DNA of 64,000 nucleotides from the NCBI GenBank assembly GCA_024305405.1, contig JAKNDB010000092.1, positions 3,687,501-3,751,500 on the forward strand, read 5' to 3'. A model generated the notes under the pieces. It searched no databases, was not told the origin of the DNA, and saw only the letters and a list, made by a program, of their open reading frames with translations. Both the position numbers and the translations under genes were made by a program. Below, piece after piece: positions 14,086-26,936 of the stretch. The first letter of the stretch is position 1. Every line of letters begins with the position of its first letter. Origin of the DNA: Dirofilaria immitis (Eukaryota; Nematoda; Chromadorea; Rhabditida; Onchocercidae).

Positions 14086-15229
14086 CTTCTTTATCAATAT
14101 AATTCGTAAATTTCCAATTATAAATTTACATAAATATGATTGATTAATATTTAAGCAAGAATTTTTTTCATTTTAATAAAATTTTTCCCATTTTATTCGC
14201 TTTGATCTTTTTAAATTCCTGTTGGTTACGATAAAATTTCATTTTTACTCACTTTCTTTTTCCCCATTCCAATACTCCTCAATTATACTTATAATAATTA
14301 TCGATTGATTTATACATCTACATGTGTAATAATTGGGAAAAGCACTTAAATACTAAAATTTGAAATTGAATTTTTCGTCAAAAAATTTTCATTTATAAAA
14401 ATATATTTTTAGCTTATTTTTAAATAGCATTTCATTTAAAACAATTATTTTTCTTTTCTTTACCGTTTTTTGAATGTTTAGAATTCAATTAATTACTTTC
14501 TTTCAAACGAAAAATCACTTATTGTCGATTTTTATTTCCGTTTTGCTTTCTGAAATCAATTTCTGTAGGAATACTCCGTTCGCGATATGTATGAAATATT
14601 TATATAGAAAATGTCACTTCTTTATTTCCGGATTATTATGGAAAAAAAAAGGTTGGAAAAATCGAAAATGAAAAATGAAGGATAAGAAAAACGAAAGATT
14701 AATGTAAATTAAAGGTTAGGATGAAATACTATTGAGCTTTATCGTTTCCTTTAGAAAAAGTAAATAAACAAAAAGAAAGAAAAGAATTTATTTTTAGCAA
14801 ATAATAATTATTTGCTTTAATTAATATTTTCAATATTTCTCATAATATTTGAAAAATTCAATTTCATTTATTCATTCATTTGTTTTTTTTTCCTATTTGA
14901 TTTAAAAATTTTTCATCTTTTCATCATTTTTCTTTCCACAAATAAATAAAATTTTATGCATAAAATGGAAGAAAAAACGAAACTTTCTTTCGCAACAATA
15001 ATTATATCAAATTAGCCTTAATTAAGCAAATGGTAGATGGAACCGAAATTGTAAATCGAATAGTTTTTATACTAGCATATAATGAAATTTTTAGATTTAT
15101 ACAGGAAACACTTGATATTTGTTTCCGGAATCTAAGTATATTTTCCTTTTGCGGTTCAACAATTACTAAGTATATGATAATTATTAATTTTTGATAATGT
15201 GTGATTTATGGCTTAGTTTGTCAAACTAC

Positions 15230-15509
15230 ATTGTCATATCATGTATATTAACACCGACTTTCCTCTTAATCGATATCATTAGCTTGAGTTTAATTTTCTA
15301 AGAATTTAATCTTCTAAACTTTTATCGAGATTTTAATGTCATTAATCACTGCTGTATTGATTAGTTCAAAAAATAATTTGAATATTTTAATAATTCAATG
15401 TTTTTATAGTGATGTGTTTAAAGTTTGCTGCATCGATTAATTCGATAAATAATTTCAAGAGATCTTAATTTAAAAGGAAAGTCAGTGTTAATATATATGA
15501 TATGACAAG
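15230..15509. mobile_element. MITE-like element with about 40-bp inverted repeats
   Basis: The segment 15,230-15,269 is matched in reverse complement by 15,470-15,509 with only about four or five mismatches over 40 bases. The shared core reads ATTAACAC[CT]GACTTTCC. The two arms enclose about 200 bases of AT-rich non-coding sequence. A short non-coding body bounded by long terminal inverted repeats is the form of a non-autonomous DNA transposon (MITE). I could not identify a target-site duplication with confidence because flanking similarity fades gradually, and no transposase is present. Confidence 0.55.
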
Positions 15510-16265
15510 AAGATAGATTAATCCGCCAAAATTTCAAATTTTCCGAAATTTCAATTCGCTTCCTTTTCCATTTTCTTTAATTGCTTTCTTTGATCAGAAA
15601 AGACTGGAGAACAGGGATATATTCTAATCAATTTTCCTAAAATTTTATCATTTTCTTGTTAATTGCAATTATTAAAATTGAAATATAGATAGTTCTGAAT
15701 TGCAAGTTGCCTATTTCTTATTTTCATTTTTCGTTTTTTTTTAAAAATCATTTTTAAATAATTCGAAAATTATTTATATTTTATAAATAGAATTTAAAAA
15801 TTCCAAAAACAATTTTTGCGTTTAATTTTAGTAAAAAATTGATATATGTGCTTCAGAAATTTCTTTTTGAGAAGAAAAAGAAAGATTTTTCAGATTTTTG
15901 AGTTTCATGGTACTCTAATAAAAGACATTAATTTGCAGTGGTTATTTATTTTATTAATAGCCTCAAGAGAGAGAAAAAAAGCTAAAGGTTGATCTTTTTT
16001 CTAAGTGAGATTTGCATTCATGCGATTCTAGGAAAACAATAAATAATTATCATATTTCATGGGTATTCAAATTTCAACTTCTCTAATTGAACGAAAACAA
16101 ATTTTCACTTTTTTCGAATAAATTCAAAAAAGCATCGGAATAATTCTTTCCTTCTTTTGGACATTCAGTTTCTTATATATAATTTTTTAATAAATATTTG
16201 TTTAATTACTGTGTGTATAAAGTTTGTTTTTTTGTTCATAAAAATATAATCGATCTATTACTATC

Positions 16266-16417
16266 AGGAAATTCCGGAAGATTCAATTAACTGTTGATAT
16301 GATAAATATTTATCCAATTATTCACCGTGATAATATTGTGATTTTATCCCGATTTATGGAATAATAGTTGATCGACCCAATCTTACCGAGAAATTCTGAA
16401 GGTTCAATTAATTGTTT
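16266..16417. repeat. diverged direct repeat, 122-bp spacing
   Basis: Two copies of a 30-base block around AAATTC[CT]GGAAG.TTCAATTAA occur at 16,266-16,295 and 16,388-16,417, with weaker similarity extending to the left of each. This looks like an old tandem duplication in non-coding DNA. Confidence 0.5.
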
Positions 16418-17626
16418 GGAGAGGTTATTGTCATTTGCAAAGTGCATTCATATGATTCACATATGTTGTCCTTTTAGTTTGTCTCTCATATTTATCATTT
16501 ATTCTTAATGTTTTATTGTTGTTAAAGTTAGCATTTGCTTATACAATTACTTATTAAAATTATTTGTTTAATTCAAATTTCATGTATAAAGTTTATGTTT
16601 AGTTCATAAAGATTTTAAATTTTTTATTATTTTAAATGATATACAATTAGTATAATAGAAATTTTAAAAAAATTGTTTAAAATATTTTGCAAAAAATTGA
16701 ATTCGTCAATCTCACTTATCACTTTTTCATTATAAAACTTCTCATTTTTATTAAACGTATCTTGATAATAATTGTTTGTTTAATTTACCTTGGAAAAATA
16801 GTTTCATATTTTTTAACTTCAACATTCTCACTCATTCTCACTCATTTTCAAAATATTATAAGCAAACATTAAACATATGGAAATTAGTAATAATAAATAT
16901 ACTATCAATAAAACAATAATAGTTATGATAACAAAATAATACTTTCATAGTCAATATGAAAATATATAAAATTTTACCATAGATAAATGAAAATGATATA
17001 TGTAAATGATGGATGTCGCATAAAATCAATCTACATAAACTTAACTTTTATTTTATACCTTCATCAAGCTAAAAAATAATTCAAATCTATAATTTTAATT
17101 CAAATTCAATTCCAATTGAATTCCTGTCAAAATACATCACAGCTAAAGCTGTCGGATGATAATTTTGATAAGGAATTGCAAATTGTAAAGTTTTTTAATA
17201 GCACTTCAACACTAATTGATTCTTAATCATATGATCAGTTAATCATAAGGTTAGAAATATAAATAAGAAATTAATATGTGAAATTAAAAACAGGAAAATA
17301 GAATGAACAGTAAACATATTTACTATTATTTTATCATTTAAGATTGTATATTATTGTCATATCACTTTTTCCGTTACTAGAAATTATTGGAAAGTCAATT
17401 GAAGTTGAGAAATTTAATTTATAGTTCCGATATCATAATTCCCATTTAAGGATAACTGATTTTTTTGGAACATTTTAAAATTTTTGAATTTTTAATTTTG
17501 CAAATTTTATTCCCGAGATAGTAACTATTAGCTTAGTGATGCTAGCTTTGAGATGGATTGAGTTAAAATGTTAGGATTAGCGAATTTAACACTGTGAATA
17601 CTGCGGCGTCTTTTAATTCCGATGAA

Positions 17627-17639
17627 TGACCCTTGACCC
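17627..17639 (-). promoter_or_regulatory. DR1 nuclear-receptor-type element
   Basis: On the minus strand this reads GGGTCA-A-GGGTCA, a perfect direct repeat of a nuclear-receptor half-site with one-base spacing (DR1). DR1 sites are bound by RXR- and HNF4-type receptors in animals. The nearest recognised gene start is about 6.4 kb downstream, so any regulatory role is inference from the motif alone. Confidence 0.35.
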
Positions 17640-18598
17640 TTTTACTACACTTAATTTGATAATGAAATGCTCGTCCCCTTTATGGAGTTCATTATATTGG
17701 GACGATTTTTTCTGGATTTTAGCGAATTTTCGTGTTTTTAATTAAAAAAGTAAAACTTGTGGAAATGCAACTGTAGTTATGATAAAGGAACCATATTTAA
17801 ATCATTTATACAGATCTGATCTAAATTTATATCTAATAATATTACGATACTTAAAGTATCAGCTTACATGATTATTCTTCTTTGTTTCAAAGAACCATTC
17901 GTGATTTTATTGTATAGCTACTGAAATTTAATTTTTCTTTTGTAAAATTAAATTGTACAAAATTTAATCAATACGAGTGCATTCCCATAGATCTAACCTT
18001 TTGACCCGTAAGGACATAGATAATTCGTTCATTAACGAATTTATACATAACGAGAAAAAGTAATGAAGAGATGAACACTATGAAAAAAATCGCTTAATTT
18101 AAAATTATAAAATGCTTGTAGAAAACGTTAGGATTCATTTATAAGATAATTTTGGGAATTTTCAAATAAATATTTGAAGAATACATTTATAAGATTAAAT
18201 TCAAACTTCGAGTTCAATGATTATTCTGGAAGTAAAATCTTTTTCCATCTATTATTTTCTTATAATATTTACATTGATTGTGTGTTAAAATTTATTATAT
18301 TTATTCTTATTAACTTATTTCATTTCGTATTTAAAATATATATCATAATAAAAGTGTATATTACAATGAATTTCTGATGATTTTCAAAATAAATGTTTTA
18401 TGCAGAAATTATTAAAATTCGTTTAGTTCATCATCAATTTATGAAGTCATTCTTACATTATCATTATTATTATTAACATTCAATTCCAACAGATTAATTC
18501 CTATTATATCCGATAATTGCTTTGGATTTGTTTCATCGATGGTTATAAATTTTATCTCAAGGATTTGTTTCCTTCTAAATAATAAATAATTTAAAAAA

Positions 18599-18634
18599 TT
18601 TGTTTAATTTCTTTTAAGAAAGAAATTAAACAAA
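18599..18634. repeat. perfect 16-bp hairpin with TAAG loop
   Basis: Positions 18,599-18,614 pair perfectly with 18,619-18,634 around a four-base TAAG loop. It lies in a non-coding stretch with no adjacent gene. Confidence 0.65.
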
Positions 18635-18785
18635 AATTGATAATTTTATTATCGAAAATTTGTTTTTCTCATCAAAAAAATTTGACGAAAATTTAAGAAT
18701 GTTTATCATTTCTCTTCGCCATTTGCCATTTTTCTTTTTTCATTTTAATAATTAAACTAATTTATGCACTACAAATATTATTATA

Positions 18786-18836
18786 TTATCATCATCGTCA
18801 TCATCATCATCATCATCGTCACCAGCATCATTATTA

Positions 18837-18879
<43 letters not shown>

Positions 18880-18935
18880 TACTATTGTTATTATTATTAT
18901 TATTATTAATTATTATTAGTTATTATTATTATTAT
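18786..18935. repeat. ATC then ATT trinucleotide microsatellite
   Basis: About 150 bases of ATC units pass into ATT units with occasional interruptions. No gene overlaps. Confidence 0.9.
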
Positions 18936-19660
18936 ATAAGAAAAGAGAAGGAGAAAGGAAGAAAATAATTGAAAAGAAACAAATATTATTTTCGAATCAC
19001 TGAAATGGATAAAAAGTTTGAAATTATTTGAAGTAGAAAAAGTGATAAAAGTTTGAGATACTTTATTTATTATTTCTCTTTTACCTATTTTTTTATCGTT
19101 TACTCTTCACGCGTTTTTTCTCGATTTTTTAAATCACTGCTATTTGTTTACCTATGTTTCATTTTCTGCTTTTATCTTTTACTTCTGCCTTTTAATCATT
19201 GATAATTTTTGTCTCATTATCATTGACCCATGTAAATAAAACTGCTGGTTCTTTTTATAATACTTCCTTAGCTATAACTCAAATAATCTTTTATTTACAC
19301 AATATCTTTACCCGACTTTTGAAGATGCATTTGATTTAAGGATGAAGAAAACGACTAATAGTTGCAGGATTTTGTAGGGAATTGGACGATGAAAGAATGA
19401 CTGATAGATTCATTCTTGGAACATATCATAGTACAATGCTTTAATGATCTCGGAAGGGAAAAGTAAATAGTACAACATCCTATTATCAAAATGTCCGCTT
19501 CCTTCCCTCTTCTTTTTCCATTCAATTAAAATCATTCCTGTTCACTCCACTGTCCACTCCTTTGCCCACTCTCGTTTTATAGCCAGGACTATTCAGTTCT
19601 TACTTTCGAATAGATATATCCATCATATCGCAATAAAACGAATTTTCATTCCTAGGTTTG

Positions 19661-19935
19661 TTATATTCATTTATTTCTCCGGTAGACTTAATCTTATCAT
19701 ATCTGTTTATTTTTCCGATTGGGCTATCTTGACGTTCATGGAATAACCAATTAACTTCTTCATATTCACTTACTTTTCCGAATTAGGTTATATCTTCTTC
19801 ATTTATGAAATAATTGGATAGCATTTTTATATTCGTTTATCTTTCTGAAGGTATTCTTCAACAATGTACAAATAACCACATAGTAGTTTCTTTGCACTTG
19901 TCTGTCTTTCCGCTTAAGCTATGATTATTCGGTAT
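19661..19935. repeat. decayed tandem array, about 65-bp unit
   Basis: Five units each open with a block like CATATTC.TTTATTTTTCCG, starting near 19,662, 19,698, 19,761, 19,829 and 19,893. Spacing is about 63-68 bases apart from a shortened first unit. A GAATAACCA or AAATAACCA block recurs later in some units. The copies differ at many positions, so the array is old. It is non-coding in all frames. Confidence 0.5.
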
Positions 19936-22231
19936 ATTCTTAATATAGATATAGAAAATAATCAAAAATATTTGCCGTTTGTTTGAATTTGAGCAAATAT
20001 TTAAATATTTCAGATTCAAAAAAATTCTTTTTTGACATCGATATCGATTACATTGAAAAATTTTAATTTATAAAATTTCAAAAAAATATTATTTTTGATA
20101 AAATTTTCTAAAGAATTTTATCAAAAAATTTTTATTTTTTTGGCATATTAGCAATTAAAAATATTATAGATTAAAAAGGATTGGACTAATCAATAGAATG
20201 AGCATTATTATTATTCCAATCTTTTTTCTTTACTCACCAGATACTTCAATTCCATTAATCATCCATTCATTTCATCTGGTAGGTTATGACTTCTGGCAAC
20301 TTATCGTCTTTTTTACGATTATCATTTTATTTTTTGATATCCTCAAATGGTAAATGGTATCATTACATTTCTCTTATAGTTGAAATTGCCGTATCCTACT
20401 TTTTTTTTAACGTGATCTATCACATTACATCTTCCGGATTTAAACAAAATAAATAATCGTTGCGAAATATGGCCCATTTTTCGAAATAACTTTTAATTTT
20501 GTAATTTTCTTTATTGGAAATGTATATGACTTTCTACGGTAATCAACGATGCTCTAGTTTGTCAATGTCGTTTATCGTCAATGAAAATTGGCCAAAAAGA
20601 AAATGCCATTAATTCAGGCTGGCCTTGATCAGAATAGTACATGCATGCATATATGTTACGCACTTTGAGTTATATGGTGCATAAATGCATTTAAAATAAA
20701 GATTTTATAAATTAGAAATTGATGAATTCAAAAATCAATAAATTTGAAGTAACTGTACTCAACTTTATTTTGATACGATTATTATTGATGTAAATCGTTG
20801 CATCAAATTAGCGTGTCTCGAAATCGGAATATATTAAACTGCGCAATTATATTAATTTATTGAAATTATTGATGTAATGCTAAATTTCTAAATGTATCAG
20901 TTCGATGTAATTAAGAAAGAAATCAAGGATAATTATTTATTTTGCTATTTGAAAATTTAGTAATTACTTTTAAATCGATTCTTTTCAAAGCATTTGCTGA
21001 TTTTATGGTAGCCTCTAAATCATTTTCATTTTTATGAAATTAAAACTTTTTTAGTATAAAGAATAATAAACTATAGTCTTGCTAAAATTCAAGATATGTT
21101 ATTCCTACAATTGAGATATGTCGATTTGACGTATTTGGATTTCAGAATATACATTAGCATGTAATTATATTTTTTCTTTCTTTTTTATTTTTTCCTAATA
21201 CTCAAAACATTTTATTGAAATTCGGTTATCGTAGTATATTTATTCATTTTTCTTGTTAATTTATTTGTTAATAGATCACAGAATAGTTTGGTTAGTATAT
21301 TTATTAATTATCTTTTTGTTTTTTCATATTAATTTTTAAATTTGCATTCCTTTGAAAATAAATTTCGAAAGCTGTCATTTCGTATAATCTTATTATCATC
21401 ATTTTAATATCTACTGATTATTATTGTTTATTATCATGATTCTGCTTTACCATTTTCTTCATAATGCATTTAAGAATTTCATTATACCAGCTAAAATGCT
21501 TATTCATTAAGATGATATAACCATTACTTAATTATTAGTGGCAAAGATGAAAATTTGACCTTTAACTTTAGAAGCAAATGAAATAATATGATTTTGATTT
21601 GAGCAAGCAATCATATTGATGCTTTAAAAAAATAAAGAAATGATGAGGAGGATACCACCATTTATCATCTGTAATTAATTTTGGAGTATTTACTTTTTCG
21701 CATAGAAATTACTTCCGTGGTATCATATTCTCTGCTGAGTCATATTCCCGCGGAATCACATTCCCGTTGATTCATGCTGATATATATGGTATTTTAATTC
21801 CTTTCACCTAAGATTGAATGATTAATGTTGGCATTTGCATGCTTTTGTAGCACAAAAATATTAAAATATTACGAATAATTGTTTAATTTCTTTCTCCTCA
21901 CACTAATCATTTCCGATATATTCCCATTAACGAGCATTTTGATAATATAGCAATGATTTGAAAAGATTCTAGAAAGTTTTGATTTCTGCAAATTTTAATT
22001 GTGATTGTTCTCATGTAATTTCAATTTCACTAAGATGTCAAAAGAAAAATATTGAATTAATTAAAACAATTATTTTCAATATATTCCTGTTAACACAAAT
22101 AAATAAAAAAAAAGATTCTATGAGATTTTGTTTTTATAAATTTAATCTCAATTATTCTTATATATTTTTGCCTTAATGAGATGATGAAAAATGTTCAGTA
22201 AATTATTTCATCAATATTTTTAATTTCATTA

Positions 22232-22234
<3 letters not shown>

Positions 22235-22265
<31 letters not shown>
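22235..22265. repeat. AT dinucleotide microsatellite
   Basis: An uninterrupted run of about 15 AT units. Confidence 0.9.
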
Positions 22266-22266
<1 letters not shown>

Positions 22267-24002
22267 CATACTTTCCTTTTTTTTGTTCAATGCAGGCAGT
22301 TGTTTTATAATTTGATATTTTCCCTCATATATTATTTAACGAAATGAAAAAAATAATAATAATAAAATAAAAAGTTGATCGATAAATAATTCGTTCTTCT
22401 TTTCTGATAACATTTTTAGCGAAGGATATAATTTTTGAAATAATTTTGACTAAAATAACAGTTAAATCAATATAACTTGAATTAAATGGGAGTGATTTAC
22501 TGTAATAATATCATAAATTATTTCGAAAAACATCCAATTGTACAATTTTAATATTCATCTCATATAATATTCAATTTATGATAATGATTAAATAATTGCT
22601 ACCGATGACGCAAATAAGAAAAGTTCGAAATATTTTAGTAATTTTGAAAAATTTCAACATAACGTGCTTGGAATAGTAATAAGCTTAATAAAATTTAATG
22701 CTTAATTTAAAAATTCCCAAATCGATAATTGTTTTTAGATCATATCATTTTTTTTCATTTTTAATAATTGATTAATTTCTTGCATCACTTTTTACTCAAA
22801 ATTTCTGCCATTATTTTCTGTCTCGTTAATATTTTTTGTTTCTTCGCAAAACAGAGAGACTTAAATATAGTAAAATATCTTACTGTATAATTTTTATTAT
22901 GATAGTATTTATAAATCTAAATCTACAACAAAAAAACAATAACAATAATAGCGGCGAAAAGTAGTGAAAGTAAAATAGTAATATTATTTGATTATAATAA
23001 TAGTGATAATAATAATAACAATCGTATTATAAATGGTAATATTAATGATAAAATCTTTCTCGCAAAAAAATGCATTTCATTTTCTCTCGTCCTCTAAAAG
23101 AAGAATATCAATCAAAAAAGAAAAAAAATGTCGTTTTGGTTGCTGAGCTTATCATAGTTATCGTTAGCTGTGCATATATCTTTTAGGATTTTATTTTTAT
23201 TGCATTCATGAATGTCGATAGATATTTGAAGGGATGGTGAAAAGGAATGAGCACAGGTCTTATATTTATAGGACGATGAATTATGGGTCAATAAATAAAA
23301 TCAATGCAAAATATTTAAAAATCTTATTCAAATTTTTAACTGATTATTTAGTTTATTTAAATTTGTATTTGAATTAAGCAATTACTTCATTGAAGTCTCT
23401 TTTCTTGCGATAAATTTAATCAGAAATGATAAAGCGAAGCAAAAATTGTAAATAAATAAGTAAATAAAAACATGAATCCAGATGCTTTTCAAATTTTATT
23501 CAAAACTAATATTTAATTAAATTCGGATTCCAATATAATAATTATTTCACAAATATTTTTTTATTACGTTAAGTTTGATTGTTAGTCATAAAATTGAATC
23601 AAGAACTATGAATTATAAATAAAATAAATTTAAATATTTTAAAGCTTTAACAAAATCTTACTTTAACCAGTTATTTAGAAACTATTTAGGTTTCTATTCA
23701 AATTAATAATTATCAATAAATCTTTTTTATTGCAATGAATTTGGTTACAATAGTGCTGAATCAATATTACTATAATTATTGCATGATATTATTCTAAAAT
23801 TTTTATTTTATTCTTTTTTTGAATTCTTAATCAATACTTTACTGTTATTTTTAAATGGATTTTTGATTCATTTTTATGACTGATTATTTATTAATTCTAT
23901 TTTAAAATGATATTTTGATCTTTTTTCCATAGTAAGTTTTTATGCTATTTATGCTGAAATATTGTCGTACTTTCATTTATCATATGAAATTTTAAGGGTA
24001 AC

Positions 24003-25615
24003 ATGTATTACTTGCGACAATTATATTTACATTGGTCATTTTTCTCATTAATTATTATTATATTAGCTGATCATTATGATTTTAAACATCCGTCACCAGC
24101 ATTATCATCATTCGCATCATCATTATCATCATCATCATCCCACCTTCGAAAGTTGACTAATAAAGATGGATTAAATCGTGAACGTGAAGGAATGCATCGA
24201 ATTATGAGTCAGTTAATGTTTAAATAATTTCAACGAAATACCTTATGCGATATTTCGAAAAACGAAAAGAAAAATAAGCAATAATTTGATAATTCTTATT
24301 CTATGATAATAAATTTTTTCATTTTTTTGCATCCTATTTTAATACAATGGCTTGAAATTAACTTAACATTTAGAATTAATTAATTAAAAATGGAGCACTC
24401 TTTATTACTAGCGTTTTTGATTATGAGGAAACAAAAAGAAGAAGAATCGATGAGAATTGTTTGCTTTAATAAAATATTACTAATTTCATTTAATATTTAG
24501 ATCACTTTAATTATTTAATTTTGTTAATTAATTAAATAATTATGTTAGGAAAAAAATTAAAATTGCTAATTTATAGAAATTTATCATTATGATAATTTGA
24601 CGGATTGTGAAAGTGCTTGTGAATTACCGTGTGGTACAACGTACGTGATTCGAAATGACATCGATGAACGACGTCAGTTTATTTGTATGCAACGTAAAGC
24701 TCCCGTTGTTTCAGCATTTATTAATATTAGCACTACGGGCGTTGTTCCATTTATTTTAGCCGCTGCATTGGTCAGTTTTTATTTTTAAAACATTTAAATT
24801 TTAATAACTAAAAATAATATAATTTTTGCAACGACAACTGGAAATGATGAAGCGGTTAAAATTTGTATAAATTTTATTCGAAATTTTTTCTCAAATATAA
24901 TTTAGATGGAACTATATGAAACTTTCAGAAATTTCCCAATATGTTACTTAACATTTTATTATTTAATATCTAGCATTATGATGCATGTATGATACAAGTT
25001 GCATACATTATATCAATTCTATGAACTATACTAAAATAAAATATTTTATTCTAAAATTTTTTCAAACCAATTAATTCTCGGTTATATTTATTTCAGATAG
25101 TGATGCTTTTCATCTTACACTCTAAATTAATCTCAATTAATTAGACTAATTAATTTTCACTTACATATAATATTACTCACATAACTATGCTTTTTATATT
25201 AAGTATGAAATAATTTATTGTACTAATTATTCTCACTTATATTCAAGATTAAGAATTTTGTTCATATTTTTAAAGACCAATTAGTCCTAATTTGTCATCA
25301 ATGTTAATCTAAATGTGATATTTTCTAAATCATTACTAAATAATTAATTAAAGTAATCATCGCTCACTTATATTTAACATGTATTATTCGAATAGTGACG
25401 CTTTCCATGTCCAGATATTTCAGGTGTTATGCGGTTTATTGCTAATTACCTGCTGCTGTTGCATTCGTTGCGGTTGTGCATGTTGTTGGAAAATATTTCG
25501 CTCCCGTAATTCTTCGAATGATCCACTGGTAAATGGTGAATTCAGGGAAACGCTTGATTCGAAAGATATTGGCTATTTGAAAAGAGAAGTAGATAGGAAG
25601 ATTATTACTGTATAA
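24003..25615 (+). CDS. small type I membrane protein, function unknown
   Basis: Three exons are proposed: 24,003 to about 24,182, 24,577-24,770, and 25,424-25,615. Exon 1 encodes a signal peptide (MYYLRQLYLHW then FFSLIIIILA) and a Ser-rich stretch made by a CATCATTAT-type repeat. Exon 2 has a small Cys-bearing ectodomain with three Cys in 13 residues (DCESACELPCG), then the start of a membrane segment. Exon 3 completes that segment and runs into a very Cys-rich cytosolic edge (CCCCIRCGCACC), likely palmitoylated, followed by a charged tail of about 45 residues ending DRKIITV. The exon 2/3 junction is in phase with a canonical acceptor. The exon 1 donor is unsettled: GT sites after 24,177, 24,183 and 24,201 all fit the phase. 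I do not recognise the family. It resembles small nematode-restricted surface or adaptor proteins in layout only. Confidence 0.6.
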
Positions 25616-25676
25616 TTTCATCCATTTCAAAAAAGAAAAAACTTCTTTTTCATTGTTCAAAATTTTGCAAATTGCT

Positions 25677-25785
25677 CATTACTATATATTATATTGATGC
25701 AGTAATTAAATTTTTTACATTACTATATATTATATTGATGCAGTAATTAAACATTACTATATATTATATTGATGCAGTAATTAAA
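25677..25785. repeat. 34-bp repeat in three copies
   Basis: A 34-base unit containing TATTGATGCAGTAATTAAA is present at 25,677-25,710, 25,718-25,751 and 25,752-25,785. The three copies are identical by eye. Seven bases separate copies 1 and 2, while 2 and 3 abut. The array starts about 60 bases after the stop codon of the preceding membrane-protein gene, so it is probably in its 3' UTR. Identity suggests recent amplification. Confidence 0.9.
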
Positions 25786-26936
25786 TTCAATTATTGTTTA
25801 TCGATATATGATTTTTAATTTGAATTGTTATTTATTAATGATATTATTCCATTAAATAATTCCAATTCTTAATTATGTGGTAATTAAATGATGGTGAAAA
25901 TTTATTCTTTTTCATCTTCTGAATTCTATTAATAGATAGTTACTAAACATTATTTATTCATTGAAATTTGTAAAATTTCCAAAACTTTAATAATAATTTT
26001 TATTAATTCTTAACAGATATATTTGTTTATTAGACTGTTAATGCTTCAGGTGATCTTTTCAGATGTACCACTCAGAGCCTATGCTTCATTTATATGCATA
26101 TGAAGTTAGTCAATGTGGTCATCTTGGTCCATTTTTCTCGAATATCATTTCATGTTTATTTGCTATTAATCTACTATAATTGATTGAATAAATTATGTCA
26201 TTTTTTAAAATTAATGTAAATTGTAGGAATGTCGTGAAAAGTTCCCATCTAAATTGTTCACATTTTTTAACGTAAATTAACATTATTCCTCTTTTGTTTA
26301 TTCATTAATCAATTTATGATTGATATAGATTGATTGTATTGTATTTTAATTAGCTTGAGCGGCTTTGTCACTTATTTTTCATTGTGCATTGATCTCGAAA
26401 CTTTTATCCAACGGCCAGGCTAGCTATTTTAGGCACAATTACAAACCATAAACTTTTTATGAAATAATGAAATGTTTAACGCAATTTAATTTTACCCTTT
26501 TTTTAATTTTTATTTTTTAAAATCATTTTACAAAATCATCATCAAATTTTGAATTTTCTCATTTCAAATAAACTTGAGCCATCGAATAATTTTTCATTGT
26601 CTATTTTCCATTTTATGCATCCATTTATTTATGTTATGTAAATTTTATTTACTCTTAATGTTTCTTAACAATTGCCAGGATATATGATAACAGTGATTGT
26701 ATAAGATAACAATTTATTCATTTCAAAATCTATAAATTCAAATATGAAACAAAAAACATTTAAAAATTCCAAAAATTTAGAAGTTTTGAAAAAAATTTCG
26801 AAATTTTTTAATAAGTGACTGAAATTTATAAAGGAAATCGAATATTTAATGAAATTAACTTGAGATAAATGCAAGAAATTACAAAGAACAATTTATGGTT
26901 TAGATGAAATGCAATTAGTGTATTTTATATTTTCAG

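Larger units (their letters stand above)
6821..24002. other. 17-kb stretch with repeats but no recognised gene
   Basis: No coding exon could be supported here on either strand. Open frames are short, AT-driven and without recognisable domains, and I found no run of phase-compatible exons. The stretch holds the microsatellites, hairpins, MITE-like inverted repeats and decayed tandem arrays listed separately. It may be a true gene desert or part of a long intron or 5' region of the gene beginning near 24,003. Small non-coding RNAs cannot be excluded by eye. Confidence 0.55.

Noticed and set aside
13955..14143. Val/Cys-rich open frame
   Set aside because: Direct translation of the TG microsatellite.
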